The notes beneath the pieces are model-generated. The model was not told where the DNA came from. It made no database searches and was given only the letters and a program-made list of their open reading frames with translations. A program made the translations under genes and the position numbers. A stretch of 64,000 bases of DNA. It comes from Lichenostomus cassidix. Lineage: Eukaryota; Chordata; Aves; Passeriformes; Meliphagidae. Shown piece after piece: positions 25,801-35,400 of this stretch; position 1 is the stretch's first letter, and each line of letters begins with the position of its first letter. The stretch lies in contig CM039193.1 of the NCBI GenBank assembly GCA_008360975.2, forward strand, positions 9,352,501-9,416,500, in the 5' to 3' direction.

Positions 25801-28800
25801 CATCTGTCAAAACAGTCTCCTCAGAGACTGCAGAGAAAAATGTTGTGACAGAGATGACCTGAGAAACCTGGAGTACAGGACAACATTCACCACCTCTGTC
25901 AGATTTATTACCGAGGTCAAAGCCTTATATTGTTGTCAGATTGAAAAGAGATGTGTTATAGCTTCACAAAGTGTACTGCAAATGCTAACAGTTGGGGAAG
26001 AGGCAACCACAAAGGTGATGATTTGTCACTATTTCCACTGTAAATCCCTGCTATCAAGGCATCTGCAGTGACTTGTTCATGTTCTCTTGCTGCACTCAGA
26101 GAATCCAGCCAAGAAGGAAATAATTTTTCTTCCAAAGAAGAAGCTGTACTGGGTTTGTAGAGCTCCCTGTATGGTCTAGGATAAACACAGTTACACATCT
26201 AACACCTTCCCCCACCACTCCTAGACATACCAGTCTGTCTCAAGATAGGTAAGAACCAGTAGCAAACACTGGTCAAACAACTAACACCCAGAGGAATTTT
26301 CTTTTTCTATCTAACACTCCCCACTGGGCTTCCATAAAATCTCAGGACTGACTTCTGGCATGCCACTGAAAGCTCCCCAAAGACACCATGAAGAGGGGTA
26401 CTTACTCCCAAAACTCTGTGACAGGAGAGGTGAAGTTAGTGGCATTCAGTGATATCCAAAGCGTTTTGTTCTTCCTGAGAGTGTCTTCCACGCAGGTTGG
26501 CGTGTTCCACTTCTGGTGGCAGTGTGCCCATGGCAGGACGCTCTGGAATGACTGGAACAGGTAGTAGAGTCCCCAGGCCAGGATCACAATGTAGTACACG
26601 TTCAGAAGGGACACAATCACTATGGAAGCATAACCAATTCCTGCCAAGAAGGGGAGAGAAAAGAAAAGGGTGCAGATGTGACAGCTGCTGCACTGTGTGA
26701 TCTCCTGGGGCTGCTGCTATTCCCACTGTGTCTTGGACTTGGATCCTGCCCTACCCAACTGCTGATGGAAGCTCAGCTCAACCACACATAAGCACAGACC
26801 TGCCACCATCTCTGGCACTCAGGGCTGAGTTTCTGGCAATGGTTTGCTGACCCTGAGGGGAGGACTGCAGGATGTCTCCCCAACGGAACACTAACCCAGC
26901 TATTTCAAGTTTTGGTAGAGGGAAGTCAAGGCATCAGGCTTTGCTTGTTTGCTATACCATCTCACTTCTTAGATACCTATGTGGGCAACCTCAATCTTGC
27001 CACATTGTCCCCCAAGCCAACTTTCCTGGCAGCAGCTCAGCTGGACAGCCCCTGCACCACTCAGTTATCAACTGGCTGGGCTCTGTCTATGTAGGAGGAA
27101 AAAAAGGATGTATCTTGAATGAGTTAAAAAGCAATCAATGTAAAAGTGGTTGTTTCTGCCCCAATCTCACTTGTACAAAGGAAGCATGGTATTTGTGGCT
27201 CTTATGGTTAACTGGATTGATTTCTGCTCACACAGTTTATTATTTATGAACCACAGGCAAAATGAAAAGACTTCCTTAAAAAACTTGGAGCTGTCTCCTA
27301 CAAGAACCTATGAGGCTCCCTTAACATCACTCTGATGGATATTCTACCACTTGGGATACCTGCCTCATATTTTACAGCTTAAAACCTTGTTGCAGCAGAA
27401 GTCTTTATCACCAGAGATTATTTTTATGTCAGATAGAAACAAACAGAGCAAGTGCTATTTATTCTGTACATCTGCATTTCTTTCAGCATATACAGCTGGT
27501 CACATTAGCTACCCTTTCTCTTTATGGATGCCTAGGAGATTGCTATTTAAACAAGGAACATTCCTTCTTCCCCCTCCTCCTCAAAAAAAAGAAGTTTTCA
27601 CAAAAGTGGGAGGAGAAGGAAGAAAATTAAGCTAAAGCAGCACAATTACATCAGCTTCAGCAGCATTTTTGAGTACTTGGTGGGAGTGTGAGCCTCAGAG
27701 AAAACCCCCACTTCTGCTTGGGGTGACATAAGGGGAGAGAGATGCCTGTAACAGCAACAGTGGCAGAGCTAGAGACATGCCAGTGTGAAGTTCCCACTCT
27801 TTCCAAATGGGATTTGAACAGGGCCACATGTTTAGTGTGGTTGTTCCAAATGATTCTGCCTGTGCTGTCCAGCTGTAAAGGGCAATCTACACCCAAGACA
27901 GGCATCCTACCTTCATTTTTCTAACCTGTCTTTCATTTTTGCTTCTAGTTGACTTCCAGAGCAGTCTTCATACTGTACCTGTGAGCAGGCAAAGGCCCTT
28001 TGGTAGTATCAGACCAACATTTGCCAGAACCTGCTCAGCTATGACCAAAGCCCTGTTCCTAAATCCCACCAAAAAACGCTGTCCAGGTTTTGATTGTATC
28101 ACTAGTAGAGGGATGATGCCAATGATAGGCTTTCACATGGAAGAGGTCTTTCCAGACCAAAAAAACATTTAAAGATGGTTTCATTTATGCCATCTAGCTT
28201 TCCAAGACAACATTTTCTCTGATACATGTAAACAAAATGTGCAATTGCCTTTAAAAGGCATAATATGTAATTTCTTTCTTGGTTATTGGCAGTTTTGCCA
28301 GTTAACAAGCTGATAGCATCAGAATCAATACCTCACTTTGTCCTTCAGACTCTCTGACTTCTACCTTTCCAGGAACCTATATCATACCCTTAATTACTAG
28401 AGCAAATAGCTGAATTAATGGACATGAGGGGAATGGTGCTGCTACATATGGTTTACAGAGGTGTCTTTAAACAGTAAAACACAAGATGTACTAACCAGTG
28501 AAAATAGGGCAGATCTTTTCCCAGCATGTAATTCCACCTTCAGAGGTATACTGTCCTAGCACTACCTCCAGGAAGAACACAGGAAGACCTCCCCCAAACA
28601 GGAAAATGAAATAAGGTATAAGAAATGCACCTGTTGAGAAAATACAATAGTATAAAGTGAGATGAAATGAATGAAATTACACAAGAAAATCTAAAAAGTG
28701 GCAACAGGCACATATAAACAAAGAAACATATTAGATACTTTAATATTAGAATGCAATAATCTTATATTGGGATATTTTTGCTCATTTTCTCTGCAAAAAG

Positions 28801-29450
28801 GATAGGCATAGGCTGGAAAAGGCATTTTCTTACCTCTTTAAAGTAAATATCTGCAATAACAATGGCAGATTGTTAGGCACACCACAGTTTCACATGGCTC
28901 AGACTGCTCTTATTCTGAAATCCTCTGATCTGAAATCCTACTGGTTTATACTAATAGCATATCTTTTGGTTAAAACTCAGACTCAGTTGTAACAGAAGTA
29001 AAAGAGCACAAAAGGTTCAACAGCAGAACATTTGAAATTTCTGGGTTTTTTCCCTGATAAAATTTTAATAAAAACTCTTCAGCAATTAAACAATCTCTCC
29101 CAAAGACTGGTCAGGAAGGCAGAAAACAGATGAACATTCTTCTTAAAAACAGGATGAAGGCACTGAAAAACAGTGAGCATAGGGCAGACTGATTGATTCC
29201 TGAGCATGGGATGAAACTCACCTCCGCCATTTTTGTAGCAGAGATACGGAAACCGCCAGACGTTGCCTAAACCAATGAATCCACCTGCCACGGACAGCAG
29301 GAAGTCGATCTTGCTTGCCCACTTCTCCCGCTGGGGCGGCTTCCCCTCTGCCTCATCCTCAGGCCGTGTCCCCGGGCTCTTGCCGGGGGAAGGTTTGAGG
29401 ATGTCCTTGTGGAAATCTTTCAAGCACTGAAGCTTTTCCTTTGTTGCCAT
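2683..29450 (-). CDS. SLC6A6: Taurine transporter TauT, complete spliced CDS in 13 coding exons
   Basis: The joined exons encode a 620-residue SLC6-family transporter that imports taurine (and beta-alanine) across the plasma membrane with Na+ and Cl-. The CDS is the join of 29222-29450, 28496-28630, 26406-26640, 20483-20615, 17061-17195, 15015-15118, 14777-14901, 10082-10194, 7290-7427, 6128-6230, 5111-5211, 4252-4422 and 2683-2823, all minus strand. Their summed length is 1863 nt and every junction keeps phase. Visible landmarks are the TM1 signature GNVWRFPY (62-69), the TM2 GQYTSEGG segment, a large extracellular loop 2 with two cysteines (162, 171) and sequons at N179, N187 and N190, the TM8 LDSQF motif (400-404), and the terminal ETMM. 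The N-terminus, beginning [13 protein letters not shown], matches mammalian TauT as I know it and separates it from SLC6A8, SLC6A11 and SLC6A12. The start codon has A at -3 and G at +4. No frameshift or premature stop is present, so the gene looks functional. Confidence 0.97.
2824..4251 (-). other. SLC6A6: SLC6A6 intron between coding exons 12 and 13
   Basis: This is a GT-AG intron of 1428 bp, donor GTAAGA and acceptor TTTCAG. It contains a (TC)10 microsatellite at 3881-3900. A 177-codon plus-strand ORF at 2707-3240 is largely the antisense of exon 13 running into the intron and is not a gene. Confidence 0.93.
3881..3900. repeat. (TC)10 microsatellite
   Basis: This is a perfect dinucleotide run in the last intron of SLC6A6, about 350 bp upstream (minus-strand sense) of no known signal. 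Confidence 0.95.
4252..4422 (-). CDS. SLC6A6: SLC6A6 coding exon 12 (residues 518-574)
   Basis: This is 57 complete codons between CAG at 4425-4423 and a GTAAGA donor at 4251. It encodes the end of TM11 ([16 protein letters not shown]), extracellular loop 6 ([14 protein letters not shown]), TM12 ([18 protein letters not shown]) and the first cytoplasmic tail residues (IQSDGSLIE). The [11 protein letters not shown] segment differs from human TauT (VYPNWAIGLGW) only by conservative changes. Translation past the donor gives VRATSCL and a stop. Confidence 0.96.
4423..5110 (-). other. SLC6A6: SLC6A6 intron between coding exons 11 and 12
   Basis: This is a GT-AG intron of 688 bp, donor GTGAGT and acceptor ATCCACAG. 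Nothing else is seen in it. Confidence 0.93.
5111..5211 (-). CDS. SLC6A6: SLC6A6 coding exon 11 (residues 484-517)
   Basis: The 101-nt exon runs from an acceptor ACAG (AG at 5213-5212) to a GTGAGT donor at 5110. It encodes [20 protein letters not shown] followed by [14 protein letters not shown], which is intracellular loop 5 and TM11. The D-N-I-Y-D-x-I-E-D-M-I-G pattern is nearly invariant in this subfamily; human TauT has GDNLYDGIEDMIG. It is too short for ORF calling but unambiguous by homology and splice signals. Confidence 0.95.
5212..6127 (-). other. SLC6A6: SLC6A6 intron between coding exons 10 and 11
   Basis: This is a GT-AG intron of 916 bp, donor GTAAGT and acceptor CTTACAG. It has short overlapping ORFs on both strands without recognisable content. 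Confidence 0.93.
6128..6230 (-). CDS. SLC6A6: SLC6A6 coding exon 10 (residues 450-483 plus 1 nt)
   Basis: The 103-nt exon is bounded by ACAG (AG at 6232-6231) and a GTAAGT donor at 6127. It encodes [20 protein letters not shown] and [15 protein letters not shown], which is extracellular loop 5 and TM10. Asp459 of LFDYYAASG corresponds to the extracellular-gate aspartate that pairs with the TM1 arginine in SLC6 transporters. It is phase 0 in and phase 1 out. Confidence 0.96.
6231..7289 (-). other. SLC6A6: SLC6A6 intron between coding exons 9 and 10
   Basis: This is a GT-AG intron of 1059 bp, donor GTGAGT and acceptor TTTACAG. It is AT-rich, and I see no repeat or gene in it. Confidence 0.93.
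7290..7427 (-). CDS. SLC6A6: SLC6A6 coding exon 9 (residues 404-449)
   Basis: This is 46 complete codons between CAG at 7430-7428 and a GTGAGT donor at 7289. It encodes [38 protein letters not shown] and LGLTMVTE, covering the TM8-TM9 link, intracellular loop 4 and TM9. The order FVE, then a basic RKGYRRE loop, then a TM ending [10 protein letters not shown] is shared by the taurine/GABA subfamily. Human TauT reads VDLYPSF where this gene reads VDLHPSF. Confidence 0.96.
7428..10081 (-). other. SLC6A6: SLC6A6 intron between coding exons 8 and 9 (2.7 kb)
   Basis: This is a GT-AG intron with donor GTGAGT and an acceptor CTGCAG after a C-rich tract. It contains an (AT)9 dinucleotide run at 9105-9122. 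Nothing else is recognised. Confidence 0.93.
9105..9122. repeat. (AT)9 dinucleotide run
   Basis: A short perfect AT repeat in the intron between coding exons 8 and 9. Confidence 0.9.
10082..10194 (-). CDS. SLC6A6: SLC6A6 coding exon 8 (residues 366-403)
   Basis: The 113-nt exon lies between TAG at 10197-10195 and a GTGAGT donor at 10081. It encodes [19 protein letters not shown] and [19 protein letters not shown], which is the helical part of extracellular loop 4 (the extracellular lid) and TM8. The D401-S402 pair at the end of TM8 corresponds to the Na2-site residues of the family and is followed in the next exon by the conserved FVEVEG. It is phase 1 in and phase 0 out. Confidence 0.96.
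10195..14776 (-). other. SLC6A6: SLC6A6 intron between coding exons 7 and 8 (4.6 kb)
   Basis: This is a GT-AG intron with donor GTACGA and acceptor CTCTAG. It holds AT-rich unique DNA, including a conserved-looking block at about 13510-14060. No gene or transposon is recognised. Confidence 0.92.
14777..14901 (-). CDS. SLC6A6: SLC6A6 coding exon 7 (residues 324-365 plus 1 nt)
   Basis: The 125-nt exon starts after TTAG (AG at 14903-14902) and ends at a GTACGA donor at 14776. It encodes [19 protein letters not shown] and then [24 protein letters not shown], which is TM7 and the start of extracellular loop 4. The [15 protein letters not shown] motif contributes to the Na1 and chloride sites in SLC6 transporters (N333, S337 by position). 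It is phase 2 in and phase 1 out. The intron upstream is only 113 bp. Confidence 0.96.
14902..15014 (-). other. SLC6A6: 113-bp GC-AG intron of SLC6A6
   Basis: The intron starts GCAAGT and ends TTAG, separating the codon AG|G for Arg324. Both flanking exons continue the TauT sequence without gap only if this GC donor is used. The match AG|GCAAGT to the consensus outside position +2 is complete, as is usual for functional GC donors. Confidence 0.93.
15015..15118 (-). CDS. SLC6A6: SLC6A6 coding exon 6 (residues 290-323 plus 2 nt), GC splice donor
   Basis: The 104-nt exon is bounded by TAG at 15121-15119 and a noncanonical GC donor (AG|GCAAGT, first intron base 15014). It encodes [18 protein letters not shown] and [15 protein letters not shown], which is the unwound TM6 with its substrate- and ion-binding segment plus the start of intracellular loop 3. 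SLGSYN is the SLC6 TM6 hallmark. Residue 322 is Cys (TGC), where mammalian TauT has Ser. The GC donor is required: the nearest GT downstream lies 4 nt further and would shift the frame, while the GC donor gives AG|G GAC (Arg-Asp) and restores the known sequence. Confidence 0.95.
15119..17060 (-). other. SLC6A6: SLC6A6 intron between coding exons 5 and 6 (1.9 kb)
   Basis: This is a GT-AG intron with donor GTACAG and acceptor CCTTTAG. It contains the (AC)25 microsatellite at 16801-16850. No other element is seen. Confidence 0.93.
16801..16850. repeat. (AC)25 microsatellite
   Basis: This is an uninterrupted dinucleotide array followed by ATACATACAC. It lies in the intron between coding exons 5 and 6 and is likely length-polymorphic. 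Confidence 0.97.
17061..17195 (-). CDS. SLC6A6: SLC6A6 coding exon 5 (residues 245-289)
   Basis: The exon is exactly 45 codons, phase 0 on both sides, between CAG at 17198-17196 and the donor GTACAG at 17060. It encodes TM5 ([20 protein letters not shown]) and extracellular loop 3 ([17 protein letters not shown]). The sequence GVTLPGA followed by GIKFYLYPD is diagnostic of the taurine/GABA/betaine branch of SLC6. Human TauT has LEDPQ where this gene has LADPQ. Confidence 0.96.
18760..18773. repeat. (C)14 homopolymer
   Basis: A run of 14 cytosines within a C-rich patch, CCGCCC following. Such tracts are often miscounted in sequencing, so the exact length may be unreliable. Confidence 0.95.
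19927..19947. repeat. (GACTAAA)3 microrepeat
   Basis: Three exact 7-bp units followed by ACC, in the intron between coding exons 4 and 5. Confidence 0.95.
20483..20615 (-). CDS. SLC6A6: SLC6A6 coding exon 4 (residues 200-244)
   Basis: The 133-nt exon runs from the acceptor CAG at 20618-20616 to a GTAAGT donor at 20482. It encodes the end of extracellular loop 2 ([13 protein letters not shown]) and TM4 ([20 protein letters not shown]), then KGVKSTGK entering intracellular loop 2. The [11 protein letters not shown] and KGVKSTGK segments are typical of the GABA/taurine subfamily. It is phase 2 in and phase 0 out. The segment after W218 is well conserved relative to mammalian TauT, whereas the 205-216 loop stretch ([11 protein letters not shown]) is visibly diverged, as expected for an exposed loop. 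Confidence 0.96.
21991..22030. repeat. Perfect 20-bp tandem duplication
   Basis: The unit CACACCAAATGCTTTATTCT occurs twice head to tail without mismatch, preceded by TTCT. It lies in the intron between coding exons 3 and 4. The identity suggests a recent slippage or duplication event. Confidence 0.97.
25589..25610. repeat. A-rich tract
   Basis: An A tract broken by one G and one T, in the intron between coding exons 3 and 4, with no recognisable adjoining element. Confidence 0.85.
26406..26640 (-). CDS. SLC6A6: SLC6A6 coding exon 3 (residues 122-199 plus 2 nt)
   Basis: The 235-nt exon is bounded by CAG at 26643-26641 and a strong GTAAGT donor at 26405. It encodes TM3, including [10 protein letters not shown] with the aromatic pair that lines the substrate pocket in SLC6 proteins, and extracellular loop 2. 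The loop shows the paired cysteines at 162 and 171, expected to form a disulfide, and three N-glycosylation sequons: NKT (N179), NAT (N187) and NFT (N190). N190 aligns with the glycosylation site described for mammalian TauT. The exon ends within codon 200 (GA|G, Glu). Confidence 0.97.
26641..28495 (-). other. SLC6A6: SLC6A6 intron between coding exons 2 and 3
   Basis: This is a GT-AG intron of 1855 bp, donor GTTAGT and acceptor CTTGGCAG. It has short ORFs on both strands with no family resemblance, and I recognise no repeat. Confidence 0.93.
28496..28630 (-). CDS. SLC6A6: SLC6A6 coding exon 2 (residues 77-121 plus 1 nt)
   Basis: This exon is too short to appear as a long ORF but is flanked by CAG at 28633-28631 and a GTTAGT donor at 28495. 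It is 135 nt, phase 1 in and phase 1 out. It encodes [15 protein letters not shown], then the family-typical [18 protein letters not shown] and [12 protein letters not shown]. This is TM2 plus intracellular loop 1, among the most conserved parts of SLC6 transporters and implicated in oligomer contacts and conformational coupling. The join to exon 1 restores the invariant NGGGAF motif, which confirms both boundaries. Confidence 0.96.
28631..29221 (-). other. SLC6A6: SLC6A6 intron between coding exons 1 and 2
   Basis: This is a GT-AG intron of 591 bp, with donor GTGAGT at 29221 and acceptor CAACAG at the low-coordinate end. It contains AT-rich unique sequence, and I see no repeat or embedded gene. 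Confidence 0.93.
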
Positions 29451-29461
29451 ATTTTTGCTTT
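29222..29461 (-). CDS. SLC6A6: SLC6A6 coding exon 1 (11 nt 5'UTR, residues 1-76 plus 1 nt)
   Basis: The coding part is 29222-29450. An acceptor AG at 29463-29462, after a long pyrimidine tract, leaves 11 nt of 5'UTR before the ATG at 29450-29448. The exon encodes the cytoplasmic N-tail, rich in Lys, Pro and Glu, then TM1 with the SLC6 signature [15 protein letters not shown]. In LeuT-fold transporters this unwound TM1 binds Na+ and the substrate carboxylate. R66 corresponds to the extracellular gate arginine of the family. The exon ends GGCGGAG before a GTGAGT donor at 29221, phase 1. Reading through the donor would give an EFHPML tail unlike any SLC6 protein, so the splice is needed. Confidence 0.97.
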
Positions 29462-32400
29462 CTACACAGAAAAAGAAAAAAAAAAAAGAGGGGTTTATTA
29501 TACTCTTTTCCAGCGGAGCTCACTAACACTGCAAGAACTGTTTAGCCAAACATTCCATACAAATAATTCCATACAAAACAGTGGCGTTAATCAAGCTGAG
29601 ATAAGGAGATACATCTGATGGCTTCACTGAGCAGGAGAGACAGAGCACCCCTGACTGTGTGGTCACCTCTCTGCAGCCAGAGCAGTGCAGGGCACCGTGC
29701 CACTGCTCACTGCTGACCTGCTGCCTGCAGGGAAGAGGTGCCCCAGGAGCGCTCCTCGTGCTGGCTCCAGCACGTGGTGCTTCTGGGCAAGTGCCTCAGG
29801 CTGCCTCCATGCCCAAAATAAAGTACAAATCACTGCATCTGATTCCTTCTAAAACATTTATGTGAAATACAGAATAGTAAATCTCACCTTTCCAGATAAA
29901 ACACATTCTTCTACTTCCCAATAACCTGAGTGATCCTATATCTTTTATTGCCTGCAATTTCCATTCCCTGAAGTACTATAAAGCTTTCAGAAAACTATAC
30001 ATTCATAAAAACTGGAATGGAAAGTCATTTGTTCTAATCAACCTGCAGGAACTGAAGGAATCTTTTCAGTTTATTCCATTTTCATAACTGCGCTGTTTTC
30101 CCTTGACATCAATAAAGGGACAAAAATGAGCCTTTATATTCAATTACTGTGTTATGCACACCTATGAAATGGAACAGTTTGCTGAGAATGATGGCTCCTT
30201 AGTTAAGTAAAAAGTCAGTGGCATGAGTCATATTAAATCATAGCTGGTTTAATAATTTATATATATAATTTATTATCAAAATCATAGATTGTAGAAAAAT
30301 AACAACAAAGAATTATTATGTCAAGTACCTTTTAACCCAAGATTTTCTAATGAAAACAATTTAGGAGTAACTTGTAGCTATGTTAACTCAGACCTCAGGC
30401 ATATGCAGCCAATTAATTCCCCACATAACTCAAGTGACTTCAGCTGGATCTGACCAGTTATTTTTGCACAGTGTTTTAATACTGAAATTTTCACCAGAAC
30501 CAGGCAAACCAGCAAGTTTATTCCAGACCACAACCATTCGCTGCTTGCACATGTCATTATGAGCGCACAGTCATAAAAAAGTCATGCTGCAGATTATCCT
30601 GTTTGATATCTGCCAGCCTCCCCCGTACCTGTGTGCTGATTTTGATCTCTAACCTGACTGAGCTCGTGGCAGTGACCCGAAGACTGAGCTGACATTAGCT
30701 CTGTAGGAAGTTTTTAATCCAAATATGATTTTGAGATAGATATGCATCACTGTACCTGTAAATCTTTCCATCCACCACGGAAAGTTTCAGACGGCTACCA
30801 CTGCCACAAGCCACAGCAGCTCCACACTTGCCCCACTGGCACATTGGTGGCCTTTGCAACGCACGCACTGTGACAGCAGCTGCCTATCAGGCCATGATCT
30901 AAAGAGGGACTTTAATCTCCGCAATGTTAATCATTATGACTCTCTACTGTTTTTTAAACAAGGCCACTGGTGATTGCACAGAGGTGACACGAGCACTGCA
31001 ATACCTCGTGGTCAACAGCAGAGAGAGCTCACAGAAGGAGAAAGTGAATCTCAGGGTGATGGACCATCACCACCGCAGGGGGATGAGGGCAGGACATATT
31101 CTGCTAAAATACCTCCTGTTGGTCACTGTTAGAGACATGGAATGAGATAAAGCAGTGCAGTAATGGAATAAAAATGGTAGGGCTCTGTAACAGCCTCTAG
31201 GTGCTTAGCTGCTTTTGGGGCTTAATTCACAATAGCCAGCTTCAGTTGTAGTATCATGGGTGGAGATTAATGGAGGTCCCTCTAAAAGGGATTCACAGCA
31301 GCCTTAACCTCCCTGTGACATCTGCATCTTGCTTCAAGCCCCAGACAGGCACCATCCTGCATAAATCCCTGGAGTCATCTCTTGAGGGAGAAAAAAAAAG
31401 AATAACTGGATGCAACTGCTTTTCTTCAAAGAGATACCTACACGGTGGTTGATGTCCTGCTCTCACTGAAACAACTCCCAGGCATAGAGAAAGCTCACTT
31501 TTGCTTTCTTTTGCTATTTGCGCTGCTTGAATCCCTATCTTTCATCTTGCAGGAGGATGTCATAACCATCAGGCAACAGGCTATTCTGGGCTGAGGAATG
31601 GAGGGCATTTGGATCATCTCATGGAAGCTGTTCTTCACAGGGGTTATTGAAACACTCATCAACAGAGGGAGAAAGTGTGCAAAAGAGAGTCTCACACCTA
31701 GTGTTTAGGGTATGCTCTTATTTTTCACACAGTTTTTCTGTGAACTGGTGGGACAGCCATAAACCTGCTTAAGAGGGCACAGAGATATATAAACCTGAAG
31801 GATTAGGTTTGAAATAGGAGCTTAACTGCTCCCCATAGGGACTGATACTGGAAATACCCCGAAACAGAACACTGGGGACACAGGCTCCCCTTATGTAAAA
31901 AAACACAAGTGGACCTGCAGCATTAGCCACCTCTAAGATTAAAAACTCTTCAGGATTGCAATTTTTTGCAATCTACTTTTATCTTGTGACACAGAGTTCT
32001 TTATTTTTCTGCCAGCTCTAATCCTCTTGCCTGCGGATTTACTTTGACCCAGGTGTTAGTCAGTTCTACCCAGAGTTTGCAAGGCTGGCCAGTTGATTGC
32101 ATTCTGACTCTCCCTGACTCTCCCTGGGACAAGGTGATCGCCCTGTGGTTTGTCCCAATTACCCACACACAAAGTGTGAAATGGTGCCTTTCCAGACTCC
32201 TTCTTTGTAACGCAGTGGAACTGCATTATAAAAAGGGACTTCTAATTTGTCTCAAGATATCCCCAATTAATGGCTGTGCTTGGAAACCTAATTAGTGAGC
32301 GTAAATTTTGCTTCAGCCTTAGCTGGAGTGTGATGACAGATCGTGATCTCTCCCTCAGTCCACGAACCCTCAAGGTCATGCTTGGTTTTGGGGTTGTTTC

Positions 32401-35400
32401 ACTGTACAGGCAGGAGACGAACTTTGGCGCAAGTCACCAGCTCTCAATAGTGGGGCACTGTACCTATCCAAGGCTTGCACAAAATTAGTAACAGCCCAGC
32501 TTTACTGTGTCTAGACTTGCTAAAATCCCAATTGTGTCTGGAGGGCCGGCAGCTGTGGCTGGCAGGCACGTACTGTCCACCAGTACCACAGGAATTGTCG
32601 CTAAGCGGCCACCTGGGACTGTGGTCCCAGCCCATGTCACGTTCAAGGGATGTCGGATTTGTCCCCCTTTGCTGCCAACCATTGGTGTCCACCCAGCCAT
32701 TCCCAATTACAGGAACTGTCTACAAAGGCTGCAAGGGTGGGGGGTACGGGGCGATTCTCCCTGGCGAAGAAAAGCCAAGAAAAGTAAGTTTGTTTAGTGA
32801 AAGGCATTGTCTTTTTCCTTAATGGGGTTGGAGTTTCATTTCCTTTAGTTATGTCCCACTGGGTGAGGTTAAAATGGCTCTTAAGGGAAATAGTCTGACA
32901 GAGATGCTGAAACAATATGTTGTCACCACCCAGGTCAGAACCAGAGAATAATAGGTTATTTTTACTGTATAACTTAGTGGGGATGGTATCCGAGATCTAA
33001 GTCCATCAGATTCCCCCAAGGAAATATATTGTGAAAAAATGCTCTTACAACCACATAGTCCAAAAGGAGCGATCCAAGTCTGAGGCATATGTCTGCCTCC
33101 CAGAGACACACGTCTGCCTTTCAGGAGCCACATCTGACTGGGAGAGTACCCCCTGCAGGAAGCTTCAGATGGCCCCAGGAAGCTATGGCTTCATCTGATG
33201 AACTTAATATGGATAAATAAAAAGCAGCAGTCAAGCCTGCTATTTATGGTGTGCCCCTAGGCTGAGCCCAGCCACACTGAAAGAGCCCAATCCGAAAGTG
33301 AGAGGAGAAGGAATGCAGACTGGGCCAGGCCCAGAACTGCTCTCACATATACTGGTACAAACCCTTATTAACTGAGGATGGAGTAATTGACTGTCAAATT
33401 GATGCTGATAAAATATGGAAAAATAGAACAATGGATCAAGCACAGGCATTTTGCATTTCTCAAAAATCTGCTTGCTGGTACAGCCAGAAGGCTCTTCCAC
33501 AGGACAATCATATGTCTGTCCCTTGCACAGATTTCCTCAGGTGAAATACCCCACAAAAACCCAGGCTCTCTTGCTGTTCCTCATGACTTGTCTTTGGTGC
33601 ACTGCTGAAAATACTGAAAGAGCAGCCATAAGAGGAGCACTTTCACAGCCAGCTCAGCTTGGGCCATCCCCTGGGCTACAGCTATCGGATCTTCACACAT
33701 ACAGCCTGCACCTCGGATAACCCATACCCTTTAAAGAAATACTGGCATTGAAATGTAATCCCTCATAACATGCAAAAAAATGAGGGGTAGGGGAAGCGGG
33801 AGGCACTGGACAGAGGGGGCAGATGCTGAGTGATGCAGATGAGGGAAGGCCACTAGCACGGCCAGGACCTGCTGGTTGTCAAAACAGACACAACTCCCAA
33901 TACTGCCGAACCACTGACTTTTTTTTGACAGACAACCCATGGATTACACATCTGAAAATACACTGTGCTCAGTTTTTGCTTTGAGATTACAGTAATGATC
34001 CACTCCAAGCTTCTTACAGCTGGAGACAAGCAACCAATGCAAGGCAACACCTTCCAGGAGGAGCCTTGAGGGCAAATCCATCATGGATGCCACCTCATTT
34101 AATAGTCTCTAAAAATCAAATCTTTCAAAAAGTGTTTCTCCAAATACTGATAGAAATGGGAAAATCAAAGTCTGCCTGTACACACAGACACGTGTTTGTA
34201 AATATTTACACATGCTAAAATAAATGCCCTGTCCTGCATCTGAACATCAGAAACCACAGCAAAACAGATACTTCTTTTTTGGCCAATTCATATAAACTTT
34301 GATTAAAGATTCAACATACTTAATTGCTGACTAGAATGGTAACTGAATGTGTTTTTTTCCCCTAGCTTCTTCCTCTGTTAGAAAACTAAAAGTAAAGTAT
34401 ACATTCAGAGTGTCTCTGACCTTGATGAGAATGCTGCTTGAGGGGTGACTGTATGGCTGTACTGCTCACTTTATGAACCATTTTTGCAGTATCATGTGTA
34501 CCATCACTACTTATGCTTTCAAGGACCCTTCTCTACTAAGTTCAGCCTGTACAGACTGTATATCTTGAGCTTCTCAGTGCTCTCTCATCCCTTTCTGCCT
34601 CAATGACTTTTGAAAGACATCCGTTTACTACTTTATAATTAATTTTTCTAACCCTGTTTAAACTCACTTCCTCTTTAGACACTGCCATCTCTCTTTTTTT
34701 TTCTGTCATTTTTTATTTTGTATCTTGCAAATTGAAGTCAACCTTCCTTAAACACTCAGCTTTCCTAGAACTGCCAATCTATTTGTAGGTTGGCTCTTTT
34801 TAAAAATTATTATTATTTTACATTCACATTCATGAATATTTCAAAATTAGATGCCCTGATTGCTGGATCGGAGCTTGTCTTCAAATAAGCAGCTTCCACT
34901 TTCATTGAGAGCAATGGAAAAGCTGCTATTGATTTCAACAGTAGTAGGATCAGGTCGAAAATAAAACTGCATTTATTATGTTTGGCTCATTTCCTAGGAT
35001 TACTTGGAACTTTGAAAGCTGTAATTCTTGATGTTGACAGCTCTCCCTCCCTCCCAGGGCAGTGTGGTTAAGCCAATCGATACATGATTAAAATAAACAG
35101 CCCCTCGATCAAACTTATGGCTTTAGTGCAAGTCTTTCAGATCTGCAGGAGAAAAAGCCTTTATGTCTGGCAGCCCTCAAGGCCACACCAGTGTCCAAAG
35201 AGCACCTGACTTCATTTATTGTCCCTAATTCATATCCAAGTTCGTTCTGCTTCATTGAACAAGATACCTATGTTTTCTGAAAAATAATACCTCTCCCTTT
35301 ATTGCACACATTGCCTCTCTTCCTCTTAAAAAGTGCCTCTAAAAATTCCCTGGACTACAGCTCAGTGTTCTGTTTTAATGCACTCTTATTTTTCTGAATA

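Larger units (their letters stand above)
20616..26405 (-). other. SLC6A6: SLC6A6 intron between coding exons 3 and 4 (5.8 kb)
   Basis: This is a GT-AG intron with donor GTAAGT and acceptor ATTCAG. It contains a perfect 20-bp tandem duplication (21991-22030) and an A-rich tract (25589-25610). Otherwise it is unique sequence with no recognisable gene. Confidence 0.92.
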
